Below, in pieces: positions 7,682 through 16,239 of a stretch of 64,000 nt of DNA. Source of the DNA: Proteobacteria bacterium ST_bin14 (GTDB lineage Bacteria > Pseudomonadota > Alphaproteobacteria > Sphingomonadales > Sphingomonadaceae); NCBI GenBank assembly GCA_002083655.1, contig MSXR01000014.1, positions 1 to 64,000 of the forward strand, given 5' to 3'. The position numbers were made by a program, and so were the translations under genes. Positions within the stretch are counted from its first letter, which is position 1. Each line of letters opens with the position of its first letter. Under the pieces are notes generated by a model, which was not told where the DNA came from, searched no databases, and saw only the letters and a program-made list of their open reading frames with translations.

Positions 7682-8113
7682 ATGCCGGGCCAGCCGCCCC
7701 CATCGCGCTATCGCATTTATGAGCGCCACAGGCGGCTGGTGGTGGTCGATCAATGGGCGCATGGCGCTCGCCCGGCGCATTCGCCGGTGACTTTTGCAGG
7801 GTCGTCAACAACCAAACAAACGCTTGTCGGCAAACTCGATCGGATCGCGTTTGACGGGCGCACATCCTTCACAACCCACCCGCTGTTCGATTCCAAGGGG
7901 CCACGCACGATCATCCTCGTTGCGAGCAATGCGTCCACGATCAAGGGGATAAAGATCGCGCTGGTGGCCGGTGCTGGCGCAATCGTCACGCTCGGGTTCG
8001 TCGCGCCATTTCTATTGCTGCCGCTGGTCATTTTGTTCCAGCGCAAGATGCGCGATCGGCTTCGGGCAGTGGCCACGGCGTGGCTTGATCGTATCGCAAC
8101 CATCACCTCTTGA
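7682..8113 (+). CDS. Hypothetical membrane-anchored protein
   Basis: A 143-aa protein starting 4 nt after the ribH stop. The N-terminal two thirds is polar, and the C-terminal third contains one or two hydrophobic segments (about residues 88-118, with VAGAGAIVTLG and FLLLPLVILF), then a short basic tail. No recognisable motif. The TGA overlaps a possible TTG start of the following acetyltransferase (TTGA), so it is part of a tight gene string behind ribH. Function unknown. Confidence 0.6.
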   Translation: MPGQPPPSRYRIYERHRRLVVVDQWAHGARPAHSPVTFAGSSTTKQTLVGKLDRIAFDGRTSFTTHPLFDSKGPRTIILVASNASTIKGIKIALVAGAGAIVTLGFVAPFLLLPLVILFQRKMRDRLRAVATAWLDRIATITS

Positions 8114-8670
8114 AGAAAGCACAGCCCGTGACCGGCCCGATCCTGTTTACCCCCCGTCTGATCCTGCGGCCGGTTGCCGCCGAGGATCTGGCGCCCTGGA
8201 TCGCGTTTCATGAGGATGAGCAGACGATGCGCTTTCTGGGGGGCGTGCAGCCACCGTCGATCGCGTGGCGTGGGCTTTGCACCATGGCAGGAGCCTGGAG
8301 TATTCGCGGCTTTTCGATGTTCTCGCTGATCGAGCGCGACACGGGGCGCTGGATCGGTCGGGCAGGGCCGTGGTGCCCCGAAGGATGGCCGGGCAACGAG
8401 ATCGCCTGGGGCTTGGCGCGGGAATTCGTCGGCAGGGGCTTCGCGCATGAAGCCGCCATCGCGTCGATCGACTATGCGATCGAGCTGCTCGGTTGGGAAG
8501 AGGTGATCCACACAATCTCCCCCGACAACGCCCCGTCGATTGCGCTTGCCCGCAAACTGGGCGCAACCAACCGCGGCCCGACGCGGCTTCCGCCACCGCA
8601 TGGAACCAACCCGATTGATGCCTGGGGGCAAAGCGCGGATGATTGGCGCGCGCAGCGGGCAAGTCGCTAG
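8110..8670 (+). CDS. GNAT family N-acetyltransferase (RimJ/RimL type)
   Basis: Transfers acetyl from acetyl-CoA to an amine or protein N-terminus; substrate unknown. The 186-aa product opens with the RimJ/RimL-like strand (TPRLILRPV) and has a middle EIAWGLAREFVGRGFAHEA segment typical of the acetyl-CoA binding core (motif A). The end of the fold carries a SIALARKLGA helix, where family members have N.xS...k.G. The start is ambiguous: TTG at 8110 overlaps the previous stop, and GTG at 8128 is an alternative with a purine-rich GAAGAAAG upstream. Probably transcribed with the preceding gene. Confidence 0.88.
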   Translation: MKKAQPVTGPILFTPRLILRPVAAEDLAPWIAFHEDEQTMRFLGGVQPPSIAWRGLCTMAGAWSIRGFSMFSLIERDTGRWIGRAGPWCPEGWPGNEIAWGLAREFVGRGFAHEAAIASIDYAIELLGWEEVIHTISPDNAPSIALARKLGATNRGPTRLPPPHGTNPIDAWGQSADDWRAQRASR

Positions 8671-8685
8671 TCTTTCCGCGCGGGC

Positions 8686-8707
8686 TTACTTATACCGATG
8701 TCAGTAA
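8686..8707 (+). promoter_or_regulatory. Candidate TetR-type operator upstream of P450
   Basis: A 22-bp imperfect palindrome begins TTACT (8686-8690) and ends AGTAA (8703-8707) around an ACCGAT centre. The fully matching outer arms with alternating inner matches are typical of TetR-family operators. It lies about 20 bp before the P450 ATG. Confidence 0.3.
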
Positions 8708-8727
8708 CGATCCCCCGGAGACGACCA

Positions 8728-10098
8728 ATGGCGCTCGCCCACACGTTTAAGGCCAATCCGCATTGGTTGAAACCAATCCCGCAAAGCGCGATCCGCGCGA
8801 TCCCGGGGGAAGACGGGCTGCCGCTGGTTGGCAACACGTTTCGCATGTTGCGCGATCCGGTGGGGTTTGGGCGGCGGATGATCGCCACCTATGGCCCGGT
8901 GTTTCGCAACAACGCCTTTGGCGGGCCGCAGGTGAACATGGTCGGCCCGGACGCCAATGAATTGCTGCTGTTTGACCGGGACAAGGTGTTTTCATCCGAA
9001 CAGGGCTGGGGCCCGCTGCTGAACCTGTTGTTCCCGCGCGGGCTGATGCTGATGGATTTTGAAAAGCACCGTGCCGATCGCCGCGTCATGGCGGTTGCGT
9101 TCAAGCCAGAGCCGATGCGCCATTATGCGCAGGCGCTGAACACCGGCATCGCGCGTGAAGTGGCTGGCTGGGGCAACAAACCGATCCAGTTTTATGATGC
9201 CATTAAGGAACTGACGCTCGATCTGGCGGCAGAGAGTTTTCTGGGCATGGAACTGGGGCCAGAGGCGACCAAGATCAACCAGGCCTTTGTCGATGAAGTG
9301 CAGGCAAGCGTAACGCCGGTCCGCATTCCATTGCCCGGCACGATGATGGCCAAGGGCGTGAAGGCGCGGCAATATCTGGTTGATTTTTTCCTGCGCGAAA
9401 TTCCCAAACGTCGCGAGGGCGCAGGCCAGGACTTTTTCTCGCAATTCTGCCGCGCCACTGACGATGACGGAGAGCCGTTGTCGGACATGGCGATTGCCGA
9501 TCACATGAATTTCCTGATGATGGCAGCGCACGACACGATTACGTCGTCCGCGACCAGCCTGGTTATGCTGCTGGGCCGCAACCCGGAATGGCAGGAAAAA
9601 CTGCGTGCGGAAATTGGCGCGCTGGGGCTGAACGATGAAGAGGGGCTCGCTTACGGCCAACTCGATCAGCTTGAATTGACCGATTATGCTTTCAAGGAGG
9701 CGCTGCGGTTGATCCCGCCGGTGCCATCATTGCCGCGCCGGGCGCTGAAGGCGTTTGAATTTGGCGGCTATCAAATCCCGGCAGGCGCGAACTGCAATAT
9801 CGCGATTGCCTATACCCACATGATGCCCGACATCTGGCCGGAGCCCGAGAAATTCGATCCGATGCGGTTTTCGCCGGAGCAATCGCGCGGGCGGCACAAA
9901 TATGCTTGGGTGCCGTTTGGCGGGGGCGCGCATATGTGCCTGGGGCTGCACTTTGCGACGATGCAGATCCGCATCTTGATGGTGCAGTTGCTGCGCCGCT
10001 ACCGGATTGAGCTCGACGAAGGCAGCGGCGCGCAGTGGCAGCCCTGGCCAATTCCGCGCCCCAAGGACGGGCTGCCGCTGAAGTTCGTACCGCTTTAG
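8728..10098 (+). CDS. Cytochrome P450
   Basis: Heme-thiolate monooxygenase of unknown substrate; soluble, with no N-terminal membrane anchor. The 456-aa product (from the ATG at 8728) has the I-helix AAHDT (about 266-270), the ExxR motif EALR (324-327), and the heme-binding loop FGGGAHMC with Cys about 404. An earlier ATG at 8698 would add ten residues, but GGAG (8717-8720) is properly spaced only for 8728. No ferredoxin or reductase is adjacent. It converges on the Old Yellow Enzyme gene with a large inverted repeat between them. The upstream palindrome suggests its own regulator. Confidence 0.94.
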   Translation: MALAHTFKANPHWLKPIPQSAIRAIPGEDGLPLVGNTFRMLRDPVGFGRRMIATYGPVFRNNAFGGPQVNMVGPDANELLLFDRDKVFSSEQGWGPLLNLLFPRGLMLMDFEKHRADRRVMAVAFKPEPMRHYAQALNTGIAREVAGWGNKPIQFYDAIKELTLDLAAESFLGMELGPEATKINQAFVDEVQASVTPVRIPLPGTMMAKGVKARQYLVDFFLREIPKRREGAGQDFFSQFCRATDDDGEPLSDMAIADHMNFLMMAAHDTITSSATSLVMLLGRNPEWQEKLRAEIGALGLNDEEGLAYGQLDQLELTDYAFKEALRLIPPVPSLPRRALKAFEFGGYQIPAGANCNIAIAYTHMMPDIWPEPEKFDPMRFSPEQSRGRHKYAWVPFGGGAHMCLGLHFATMQIRILMVQLLRRYRIELDEGSGAQWQPWPIPRPKDGLPLKFVPL

Positions 10099-10126
10099 GC
10101 GGGAAGCTACAGGCGAGAAGCTAGAG

Positions 10127-10270
10127 TTTTTCACGCGGAGGCGCGGAGGTCGCGGAGGTGGTGCGCAGGACAATGCGCGCAGCGCCTTCGCATCATTGCC
10201 ACGGAAAGGGCCGCCTCGCCGTAAACGAGCCAGCCCCTTTTTCCTCCGCGTCTCCGCGCCGCCGCGTGAA
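10127..10270. repeat. Long imperfect inverted repeat between convergent genes
   Basis: Arms at 10130-10158 and 10243-10270 are reverse complements apart from about one substitution and a one-base indel. Each reads as repeats of the unit CGCGGAGG, flanked by a T-run. The elements start TTCACGCGG on opposite strands. It occupies the gap between the convergent P450 and OYE genes and probably folds as a bidirectional terminator or REP-like element. Confidence 0.6.
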
Positions 10271-10285
10271 CAAAACGCTTACTGA

Positions 10286-11374
10286 CTAAGCCGCCGCCGT
10301 CTCCAGCGCGGGATAATCGATATAGCCTTCCGGCCCCTGGCTGTACCAAGTCTGCCAATTGCCCTGATTAAGCGTAGCACCAGTGCGCAGGCGTTCCGGC
10401 AAATCGGGATTGGCGAGGAAGGTGCGCCCAAAGCTGACCGCATCCGCCACGCCTGAATCGATCACCGCCTGTGCGGCGTCCGCCGTTACATAATCCGAAT
10501 TCACCACCAGCGGCCCGGCAAACACCTCGCGGATCGCAGGCGACAAACGCGGCACATCGGTGCGACCAAAGGTGCCATCGGGGCCGGGTTCGCGCAGTTC
10601 GAGGAACCCGATGCCAATGTCGCTCAGCAGCTTGGCAGCGGCGGTGAAGAGCGCGTGCGGGTTGCTGTCATCCACCCCTTGCGATTCGCCATTGGGTGAC
10701 AGCCGCACCGATGTGCGGTCCGCGCCTGCCGCTGATGCCACCGCCTCCGTCACTTCGCGCAGCAGCCTGGTGCGGTTGTCGATCGATCCGCCATAAACGT
10801 CATCGCGCGCATTGGCCCCGTCACGCAGGAACTGATCGATCAGATAGCCATTGGCGGCATGAATCTGCACCCCGTCAAAACCGGCGGCCAGCGCGTTGCG
10901 GGTGGCGCGGGCATAATCTTCCAGCAACCCCGGAATCTCGTCAATCCGCAGTGGGCGCGCGGTTTCGAAATCCTGCCGCCCTTGATAGGTATGCGCCTGG
11001 CCCGCCGTGGCGGTGGCCGATGATGACACGGGCTGCTCGCCGATCACCGACGAATGCACCTGGCGCCCCATATGCCATAATTGCGCGATGATCCGCCCGC
11101 CGGCTTCATGGGTGGCGGCAACCACCGGCTTCCACGCTTCGGTCTGCTCGTCCGTCCACAGGCCGGGCGCAAAGGGCCAGCCAAGCCCCTGGCGGCTGAT
11201 GCCGGTTGCTTCGGAAATGATCAGCCCGGCACTGGCGCGCTGGGCGTAATATTCGCCCATGATTGGCTGCGGCACATGGCCCTTGGTGGACCGGCCACGC
11301 GTCAGCGGTGCCATCAAAATGCGGTTGGGCGCGGCGATTGCGCCAAGTTGAATGGGATCGAACAGGCTCGGCAT
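10286..11374 (-). CDS. Old Yellow Enzyme family alkene reductase
   Basis: FMN-dependent NAD(P)H:ene-reductase acting on activated alkenes or nitro compounds; cytosolic. The 362-aa TIM-barrel product starts SLFDPIQLG..NRILMAPLTR, the typical OYE N-terminus. It has the substrate/FMN segment FDGVQIHAANGYLIDQFL and the signature RDDVYGGSIDNR. The C-terminal FMN-phosphate region contains SFGRTFLANPDLP. A longer ORF begins at 11467, but the ATG at 11374 matches the family start and has AAGGAAG just upstream. It resembles NemA/xenobiotic reductases; the natural substrate is unknown. Confidence 0.93.
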   Translation of the reverse strand: MPSLFDPIQLGAIAAPNRILMAPLTRGRSTKGHVPQPIMGEYYAQRASAGLIISEATGISRQGLGWPFAPGLWTDEQTEAWKPVVAATHEAGGRIIAQLWHMGRQVHSSVIGEQPVSSSATATAGQAHTYQGRQDFETARPLRIDEIPGLLEDYARATRNALAAGFDGVQIHAANGYLIDQFLRDGANARDDVYGGSIDNRTRLLREVTEAVASAAGADRTSVRLSPNGESQGVDDSNPHALFTAAAKLLSDIGIGFLELREPGPDGTFGRTDVPRLSPAIREVFAGPLVVNSDYVTADAAQAVIDSGVADAVSFGRTFLANPDLPERLRTGATLNQGNWQTWYSQGPEGYIDYPALETAAA

Positions 11375-11497
11375 GAATGGGCTTCCTTGATCAGGCACCC
11401 TGTTTTGCAGGGCGACGCCGCAAACATAGGGCGCTATGCGCCGCAATGCATCATCTGCGTTACCCAAGAAAAGCTAGGCCGGTAAAAACCAACGATC

Positions 11498-12409
11498 ATG
11501 GCCAACACCACCCCAGCTTCCGCCGCAGCTGCAGCACCTTCCGCCCGTGCATTGGCGGCGTTGCTGATCGCCAATGTCGCGCTCGCCTTTGGCCCGTTAT
11601 TCGTGCGCATCGCCGATACCGGGCCGGTGGCGTCGGCATTCTGGCGGATCACGCTGGCGGCTCCGGTGCTGATCATGATCGCGCTGGGCAGCGGGTGGCG
11701 GCCCCGGCAAATTGGCCGCTCCATCTGGGGGTTTGTGGCGTTTGCAGGCGTGTTTTTTGCCGCCGATCTGGCGAGCTGGCATGTCGGCATTTTGGGCACA
11801 ACGCTCGCCAATGCGACGTTGTTCGGCAATTCAGCGACCTTGTTTTTCCCCATTTACGGCTTTCTCGTCGCGCGCGCGCTGCCCAGCCGGATGCAGGGTT
11901 TTGCGTTGCTGCTCGCCACGATTGGCGCGGGGTTGCTGCTTGGCCGGTCATATGAACTCAGCCCGGCCAATCTGGTGGGCGATCTGCTCTGCCTGCTCGC
12001 GGGGATTCTCTACACCGGCTATTTCATCCTGATGGCGCGTGCGCGCGAGACGATGGCGGCGGTGCCCGCGCTGGCGGTATCGACCATGGCCAGCATCCTG
12101 CCGCTGCTGGCCATGGCGATGGTATTGGGGGAACGGATTATTCCTGATCACTGGGGGGCGTTGGTCGGGCTGGCGCTGGCCAGCCAGGTGATCGGGCAGG
12201 GCATGATGATTTATGCACTGGGCAAGCTGAGCCCGCTGGTGATTGGCATTGGCCTGCTGATTCAGCCGGTCGTTGCCGCGATTACGGGCTGGATTGTGTT
12301 TCGCGAGCAATTGGGGCTGGCCGATCTGATTGGCGGGGTGCTGGTGGCAATTGCGCTGGTGCTCGTCCGCCGACCGGCCCCGCTTGGCGCGGGGCAGGAC
12401 CGCCGCTAA
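11498..12409 (+). CDS. EamA/DMT superfamily transporter
   Basis: Inner-membrane drug/metabolite exporter-type protein, 303 aa, with about ten hydrophobic segments arranged as two EamA repeats (about residues 20-150 and 160-290). The first repeat contains GPLFVRIADTGPVASAFWR, and the second ends with FREQLGLADLIGGVLVAIAL, both characteristic of the family. Short extra-membrane loops and a Pro/Ala-rich N-terminus are visible. Substrate is not predictable; related proteins export amino acids or metabolites. It stands alone, with a small gap to the COQ9 gene on the same strand. Confidence 0.9.
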   Translation: MANTTPASAAAAAPSARALAALLIANVALAFGPLFVRIADTGPVASAFWRITLAAPVLIMIALGSGWRPRQIGRSIWGFVAFAGVFFAADLASWHVGILGTTLANATLFGNSATLFFPIYGFLVARALPSRMQGFALLLATIGAGLLLGRSYELSPANLVGDLLCLLAGILYTGYFILMARARETMAAVPALAVSTMASILPLLAMAMVLGERIIPDHWGALVGLALASQVIGQGMMIYALGKLSPLVIGIGLLIQPVVAAITGWIVFREQLGLADLIGGVLVAIALVLVRRPAPLGAGQDRR

Positions 12410-12431
12410 AAGGCGCATAAGGAGATAGATA

Positions 12432-13097
12432 ATGCCCGTAATGCTGCCCGCAGATCCGACGCTTGACGAAATTCGGGCAGCGCTTGCGCCGCTGATTGCC
12501 GACAATGCAGCGTTTGATGGCTGGACGAACGAAGCGCTGACGCTGGCGGCGGATACCGCTGGCGTTGATCAGGATGTCGCCCGGCTCGCCTTTACGGGCG
12601 GCGCGGTGGCGATGATTGATGCGTGGTTTGCTTATGTCGACAATGCGATGACGATCGCGGTGCCAGACGTGGCGCTGCAACGGATGAAAATACGCGCGCG
12701 GATTACAGCATTGGTTGAGGCACGGCTGGCGGCAGTCGCTGATAATCGTGAGGCTTTGCGCCGGGCGCTGGCGGTGCTGGCAATGCCCCAGAATATTGCG
12801 CGCGCGACGCGGCTCGGCTGGCGGACGGTTGATCTCATCTGGCGGCAGGCGGGTGATACTGCGACCGATTATAACCATTATACCAAGCGCACGATTCTGG
12901 GCGGCGTCTATGCCGCAACCATTACTGTCTTCATCAATGATGAAAGCGAGGACTGGGCCGATACCCGCGCGTTCCTGGGCCGCCGGATCGAGGGGATTAT
13001 GCGGTTTGAAAAAGCCAAGGCGGGGTTTGTAGCGCGCACCGAAAATTTGCCGAGCCTGTCGCGCTTTATTGGGCGGTTGCGTTACCCGGTGGTTTGA
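12432..13097 (+). CDS. COQ9 family ubiquinone biosynthesis protein
   Basis: COQ9 proteins are lipid-binding, TetR-fold accessory factors that present ubiquinone intermediates to the COQ7-type hydroxylase. The 221-aa product has the COQ9 features: the N-terminal helix pair (GWTNEALTLAA), the central helices with VDLIWRQAGDTATDYNHYTKR, and RTILGGVYAATITVF with DESEDWADTRAFL. There is no true DNA-binding N-terminus. Its end overlaps the convergent phzF-like gene by 16 bp. GGAG precedes the ATG. Confidence 0.9.
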   Translation: MPVMLPADPTLDEIRAALAPLIADNAAFDGWTNEALTLAADTAGVDQDVARLAFTGGAVAMIDAWFAYVDNAMTIAVPDVALQRMKIRARITALVEARLAAVADNREALRRALAVLAMPQNIARATRLGWRTVDLIWRQAGDTATDYNHYTKRTILGGVYAATITVFINDESEDWADTRAFLGRRIEGIMRFEKAKAGFVARTENLPSLSRFIGRLRYPVV

Positions 13098-13978
13098 TCG
13101 TCCCAACTGCCGATAAACATCGGCGCGCAATCCCCCGCGACGGTGGCGCGAATGCCATCGGCTGCGCGGTGCGCCGTTAGCCGCAACAGGCTGGGGCGAC
13201 CCATTTCGATCCCCTGCCACGTCGTAAAGGCTGCGCTGTCTCCCCCGTCGATCGACAGCAATAACGCTGCCAGTGTTGCATTTGCACTGCCCGTCGCCGC
13301 ATCTTCAACCGTGCCCGACAGCGGCGCAAACATCCGCGCGCGCAAATTGGCGCCGTCGCGCGCATAGACCAGCAGTGAATACCGGTCGGGCGTGCCATCA
13401 TGCGCGGCCATCGCGACGCGGAACGCCGCGATATCGGGCACGCAATCGGTCAGGCGATCGGGCGCGACCTGCACCATGACGAAGGCAACTCCGGTCGACA
13501 CTTCAACCGGCGGGTGCCCGCTGACAATGATATCCTGGGGCGACAGGCCGATACACGCGGCAACCAGCGCCGGATCAGATTGCGTGCCGATGGAAAGCGG
13601 CTGTGGTGTGGCAATCTGGGCGCCCGTTACCGCCCCGTCTGCGCCGCGAAGCAAATTCGCCTCGACGATGCCGGCGGGAACTTCCATCCGCAGCACATCA
13701 CCGATGAATCCGCCCCGCGCCAGCACCCAGGCGGTGCCGATCGTCGGGTGCCCGGCAAAGGGCATTTCGGCGGTGCGGTTGAAGATCCGCAGCCGCGCAT
13801 CATTGGCGGAATCGGCGGGGGGCAGGACAAAGCATGTTTCGCTGAGGTTAAGTTCTGCCGCAATCGACTGCATCGTCGCTGCGTCCAGCCCGCGCGCATC
13901 GGGGAATACCGCCAGCGGATTACCGCCAAACCGGCGATCAGTGAAAACGTCGAGCGTTTGAAAGGCAAAGCGAGTCAT
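13082..13978 (-). CDS. PhzF family isomerase/epimerase-like protein
   Basis: Two-lobed diaminopimelate-epimerase-like fold; PhzF proper isomerises a phenazine precursor, but most homologues have unknown substrates. The 298-aa product shows DVFTDRRFGGNPLAVF (residues 9-24), the acid region LSETCFVLPP with the catalytic-type Glu near 47, MPFAGHPTIGTAWVL (about 72-86), and late EDAATGSANATLAALL. No other phenazine genes are present, so a phenazine role is unlikely. It overlaps the end of the COQ9 gene and is divergent from feoA. Confidence 0.92.
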   Translation of the reverse strand: MTRFAFQTLDVFTDRRFGGNPLAVFPDARGLDAATMQSIAAELNLSETCFVLPPADSANDARLRIFNRTAEMPFAGHPTIGTAWVLARGGFIGDVLRMEVPAGIVEANLLRGADGAVTGAQIATPQPLSIGTQSDPALVAACIGLSPQDIIVSGHPPVEVSTGVAFVMVQVAPDRLTDCVPDIAAFRVAMAAHDGTPDRYSLLVYARDGANLRARMFAPLSGTVEDAATGSANATLAALLLSIDGGDSAAFTTWQGIEMGRPSLLRLTAHRAADGIRATVAGDCAPMFIGSWDDQTTG

Positions 13979-14017
13979 GCAGCGAGTTTACTTGTTCAGG
14001 CGTCGCTTGCGAACAAA

Positions 14018-14055
14018 ATAGCGGAGCACCGCTATCGTCGTTATTGATAATCAAT
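14018..14055 (+). promoter_or_regulatory. feoAB upstream hairpin and Fur-like palindrome
   Basis: ATAGCGG-AGCA-CCGCTAT (14018-14035) is a perfect 7-bp hairpin. It is followed by ATTGAT-A-ATCAAT (14043-14055), a perfect 6-1-6 palindrome about 24 bp before the feoA ATG. The palindrome is AT-rich and GATAAT-like, as Fur boxes are, which suits an iron-uptake operon. Confidence 0.4.
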
Positions 14056-14078
14056 CGCAGAAGGCGTAATCCGCCCGC

Positions 14079-14339
14079 ATGGAGACTCGGGTCACCCTTG
14101 AGCAGCTCGCCCTTGGCCAGGGCGCGACGGTCGCGACGATCGATTGGACTCGGCTCGCCGCGCCTGAGGCTCGGCGGCTGCGCGAGCTTGGTTTTGATGA
14201 GGGCGTGGGCGTTGAAGTGCTGCACCGCGCCCGGCTGGGTGGCGGGCCGATTGCCTGCCGGATCGGGCGGATGACGGTGGCGCTGCGGCGGGTGGTGGCG
14301 GGCACCATTTATGTCCAGCCGTTATCCCCGGCAGAATGA
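14079..14339 (+). CDS. feoA: Ferrous iron transport protein A
   Basis: Small cytoplasmic SH3-like protein that works with FeoB in ferrous iron uptake. The 86-aa product has the FeoA pattern: opening LEQLALGQGATV, the EARRLRELGFDEGVGVEVL segment around residues 33-51, and the closing GRMTVALRRVVAGTIYVQ. It is 24 bp upstream of feoB and probably co-transcribed with it. A Fur-like palindrome lies upstream. No feoC is seen after feoB. Confidence 0.93.
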   Translation: METRVTLEQLALGQGATVATIDWTRLAAPEARRLRELGFDEGVGVEVLHRARLGGGPIACRIGRMTVALRRVVAGTIYVQPLSPAE

Positions 14340-14363
14340 CCCCACTTTCATGACCTTCTTTCG

Positions 14364-16229
14364 ATGACAACGATCCCGCTGGTGGCGCTGGTCGGCAATC
14401 CCAATGCCGGCAAAAGCGCGCTATTCAACGCGCTGACGGGCGCGCGGCAGAAAGTGGGCAATTATCCCGGCGTAACGGTGGAGCGGCATTCGGGGCGGCT
14501 GGCGCTGCCCGATGGTCGCCCGGTGGAGCTGGTCGACTTGCCCGGCGCGTACAGCCTTGATCCCGGCAGCCCTGATGAGCAGGTGACGCGCGACGTGGTG
14601 ACGGGCACGCAAGCAGGCGAGCGATTGCCCGATGCGCTGATCATCGTGGTGGACGCCGCCAATCTCGACAATCACCTGCGCTTTACGCTGCAACTCATCG
14701 CACTTGGCCTGCCGGTCGTGGTGGCGCTGAACATGATCGATCTGGCGGAGCGTGACGGGCTGGTGCTCGATCCCGAACGGCTGTCGGCAGAGCTGGGCGT
14801 GCCGGTGGTGGCCACCGTCGCGGTGCGTAAACGCGGGCTGGATGCGCTGAAGGGTCAGGTCGGCGATTTGATCGGGCGGGGTGCGGCGGTGCGGTTGCGA
14901 TCAAGCGACGGCAGCGTGCAGGACGATATTGTGACGCTGCAACGCCGCGCGCGCAGCATTGCGGTGGCGGCAACCCTTTCCGAAACGCCCACCAGGCGGT
15001 GGACGCATGCGCTGGACGAAGTGGCGCTGCACCCGGTGTGGGGGATGATGCTGCTCGCCACCATCTTGTTCTTGATGTTCCAGGCGGTGTTCAGCTGGGC
15101 GAAAGTGCCCGCTGATGTGATCGACGGGGCGTTCAGTGCGCTGGGCAGTGCGATCAGCGCGCAGTTCGGCGACGGGTTTTTCCAGTCGCTGATCGTCGAC
15201 GGGGTGATTGCGGGCGTGGGCGCGGTGCTGGTGTTCCTGCCGCAGATCATGATCCTGTTCTTCTTCATCCTGCTGCTGGAGGCGAGCGGCTATATGGTGC
15301 GCGCCGCGTTCTTGATGGACCGGGTGATGGCGAGCGTTGGCCTGTCGGGCCGGGCGTTCATTCCGCTGCTGTCGAGCTTTGCCTGTGCGGTGCCCGGCAT
15401 CATGGCCACCCGCACGATAGAGGATCAGAAAGACCGGCTGACGACGATCCTGATCGCGCCGTTGATGACGTGTTCGGCAAGGCTGCCGGTGTACACGCTG
15501 ATCATCAGCGCGCTGATTCCCAATACGCCGGTGCTGCCGTTCGTCGGCCTGCAGGGTGTGGTGATGTTTGGCCTGTATGTGATGGGCGTGGTGGGCGCGT
15601 TCATTGCCGCTTTGGTGCTGCGCAACACGGTGACCAAGGGCGCATCATCGGGGTTCATGATGGAAATGCCCAAATATCAGATGCCCCGGCTGCGTGATGT
15701 CGCCCAGGGGCTGTGGGGCCGGGTAGCGATATTCCTGCGCCGCGCAGGCACGATCATCCTTTATTCGACGATTGCGCTGTGGCTGCTGCTCAGCCTGCCC
15801 AAGCCGCCGGTGGGCAGCCCGATTTCGCCGGTAAATTATTCGGTGGCGGGGCGAATCGCCAATGGGCTGGCGGTGGTGTTGAAGCCGATTGGTTTTGACC
15901 GCGACATTGCCCTCGCGCTCATCCCCGCCATGGCCGCGCGTGAAGTGGCGGTGGCGGCGCTCGCCACGGTTTACGCTATCGACAATCCCGATGCCGCGAC
16001 CGGGCAAAAGGCGCTCGCTACCAATCTGCGCAGCCATTGGAGCCTGCCGACCGCGCTCGCCTTTTTGATGTGGTTCGTGTTTGCGCCGCAGTGTATTTCA
16101 ACGATTGCGGTTACAAGACGAGAGACCAATTCGTGGCGCTGGCCCGCGTTCATGGTTGGCTATCTGTTCGCACTCGCCTACATCGCGGCAGGCGCGACCT
16201 ATTGGGGCGCGGTGGCACTCGGGCTTTAG
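14364..16229 (+). CDS. feoB: Ferrous iron transporter B
   Basis: Inner-membrane Fe2+ permease with an N-terminal GTPase. The 621-aa product has G1 GNPNAGKSALF (about 11-21), the G2/switch region VGNYPGVTVERHSG, G3 DLPGAY, and G4 NMID within VVALNMIDLAER. The membrane half starts near residue 220 and contains two nucleoside-recognition/GATE regions, including FACAVPGIMATRTIEDQKDR and the late FAPQCISTIAVTRRE. Length is somewhat shorter than the E. coli protein, as is common in alphaproteobacteria. It forms an operon with feoA and ends 10 bp before ssb. Confidence 0.95.
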   Translation: MTTIPLVALVGNPNAGKSALFNALTGARQKVGNYPGVTVERHSGRLALPDGRPVELVDLPGAYSLDPGSPDEQVTRDVVTGTQAGERLPDALIIVVDAANLDNHLRFTLQLIALGLPVVVALNMIDLAERDGLVLDPERLSAELGVPVVATVAVRKRGLDALKGQVGDLIGRGAAVRLRSSDGSVQDDIVTLQRRARSIAVAATLSETPTRRWTHALDEVALHPVWGMMLLATILFLMFQAVFSWAKVPADVIDGAFSALGSAISAQFGDGFFQSLIVDGVIAGVGAVLVFLPQIMILFFFILLLEASGYMVRAAFLMDRVMASVGLSGRAFIPLLSSFACAVPGIMATRTIEDQKDRLTTILIAPLMTCSARLPVYTLIISALIPNTPVLPFVGLQGVVMFGLYVMGVVGAFIAALVLRNTVTKGASSGFMMEMPKYQMPRLRDVAQGLWGRVAIFLRRAGTIILYSTIALWLLLSLPKPPVGSPISPVNYSVAGRIANGLAVVLKPIGFDRDIALALIPAMAAREVAVAALATVYAIDNPDAATGQKALATNLRSHWSLPTALAFLMWFVFAPQCISTIAVTRRETNSWRWPAFMVGYLFALAYIAAGATYWGAVALGL

Positions 16230-16239
16230 GAACAAAAAT

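Noticed and set aside
13082..13978. Phenazine biosynthesis cluster
   Set aside because: Only a PhzF-family gene is present, with no other phz genes.
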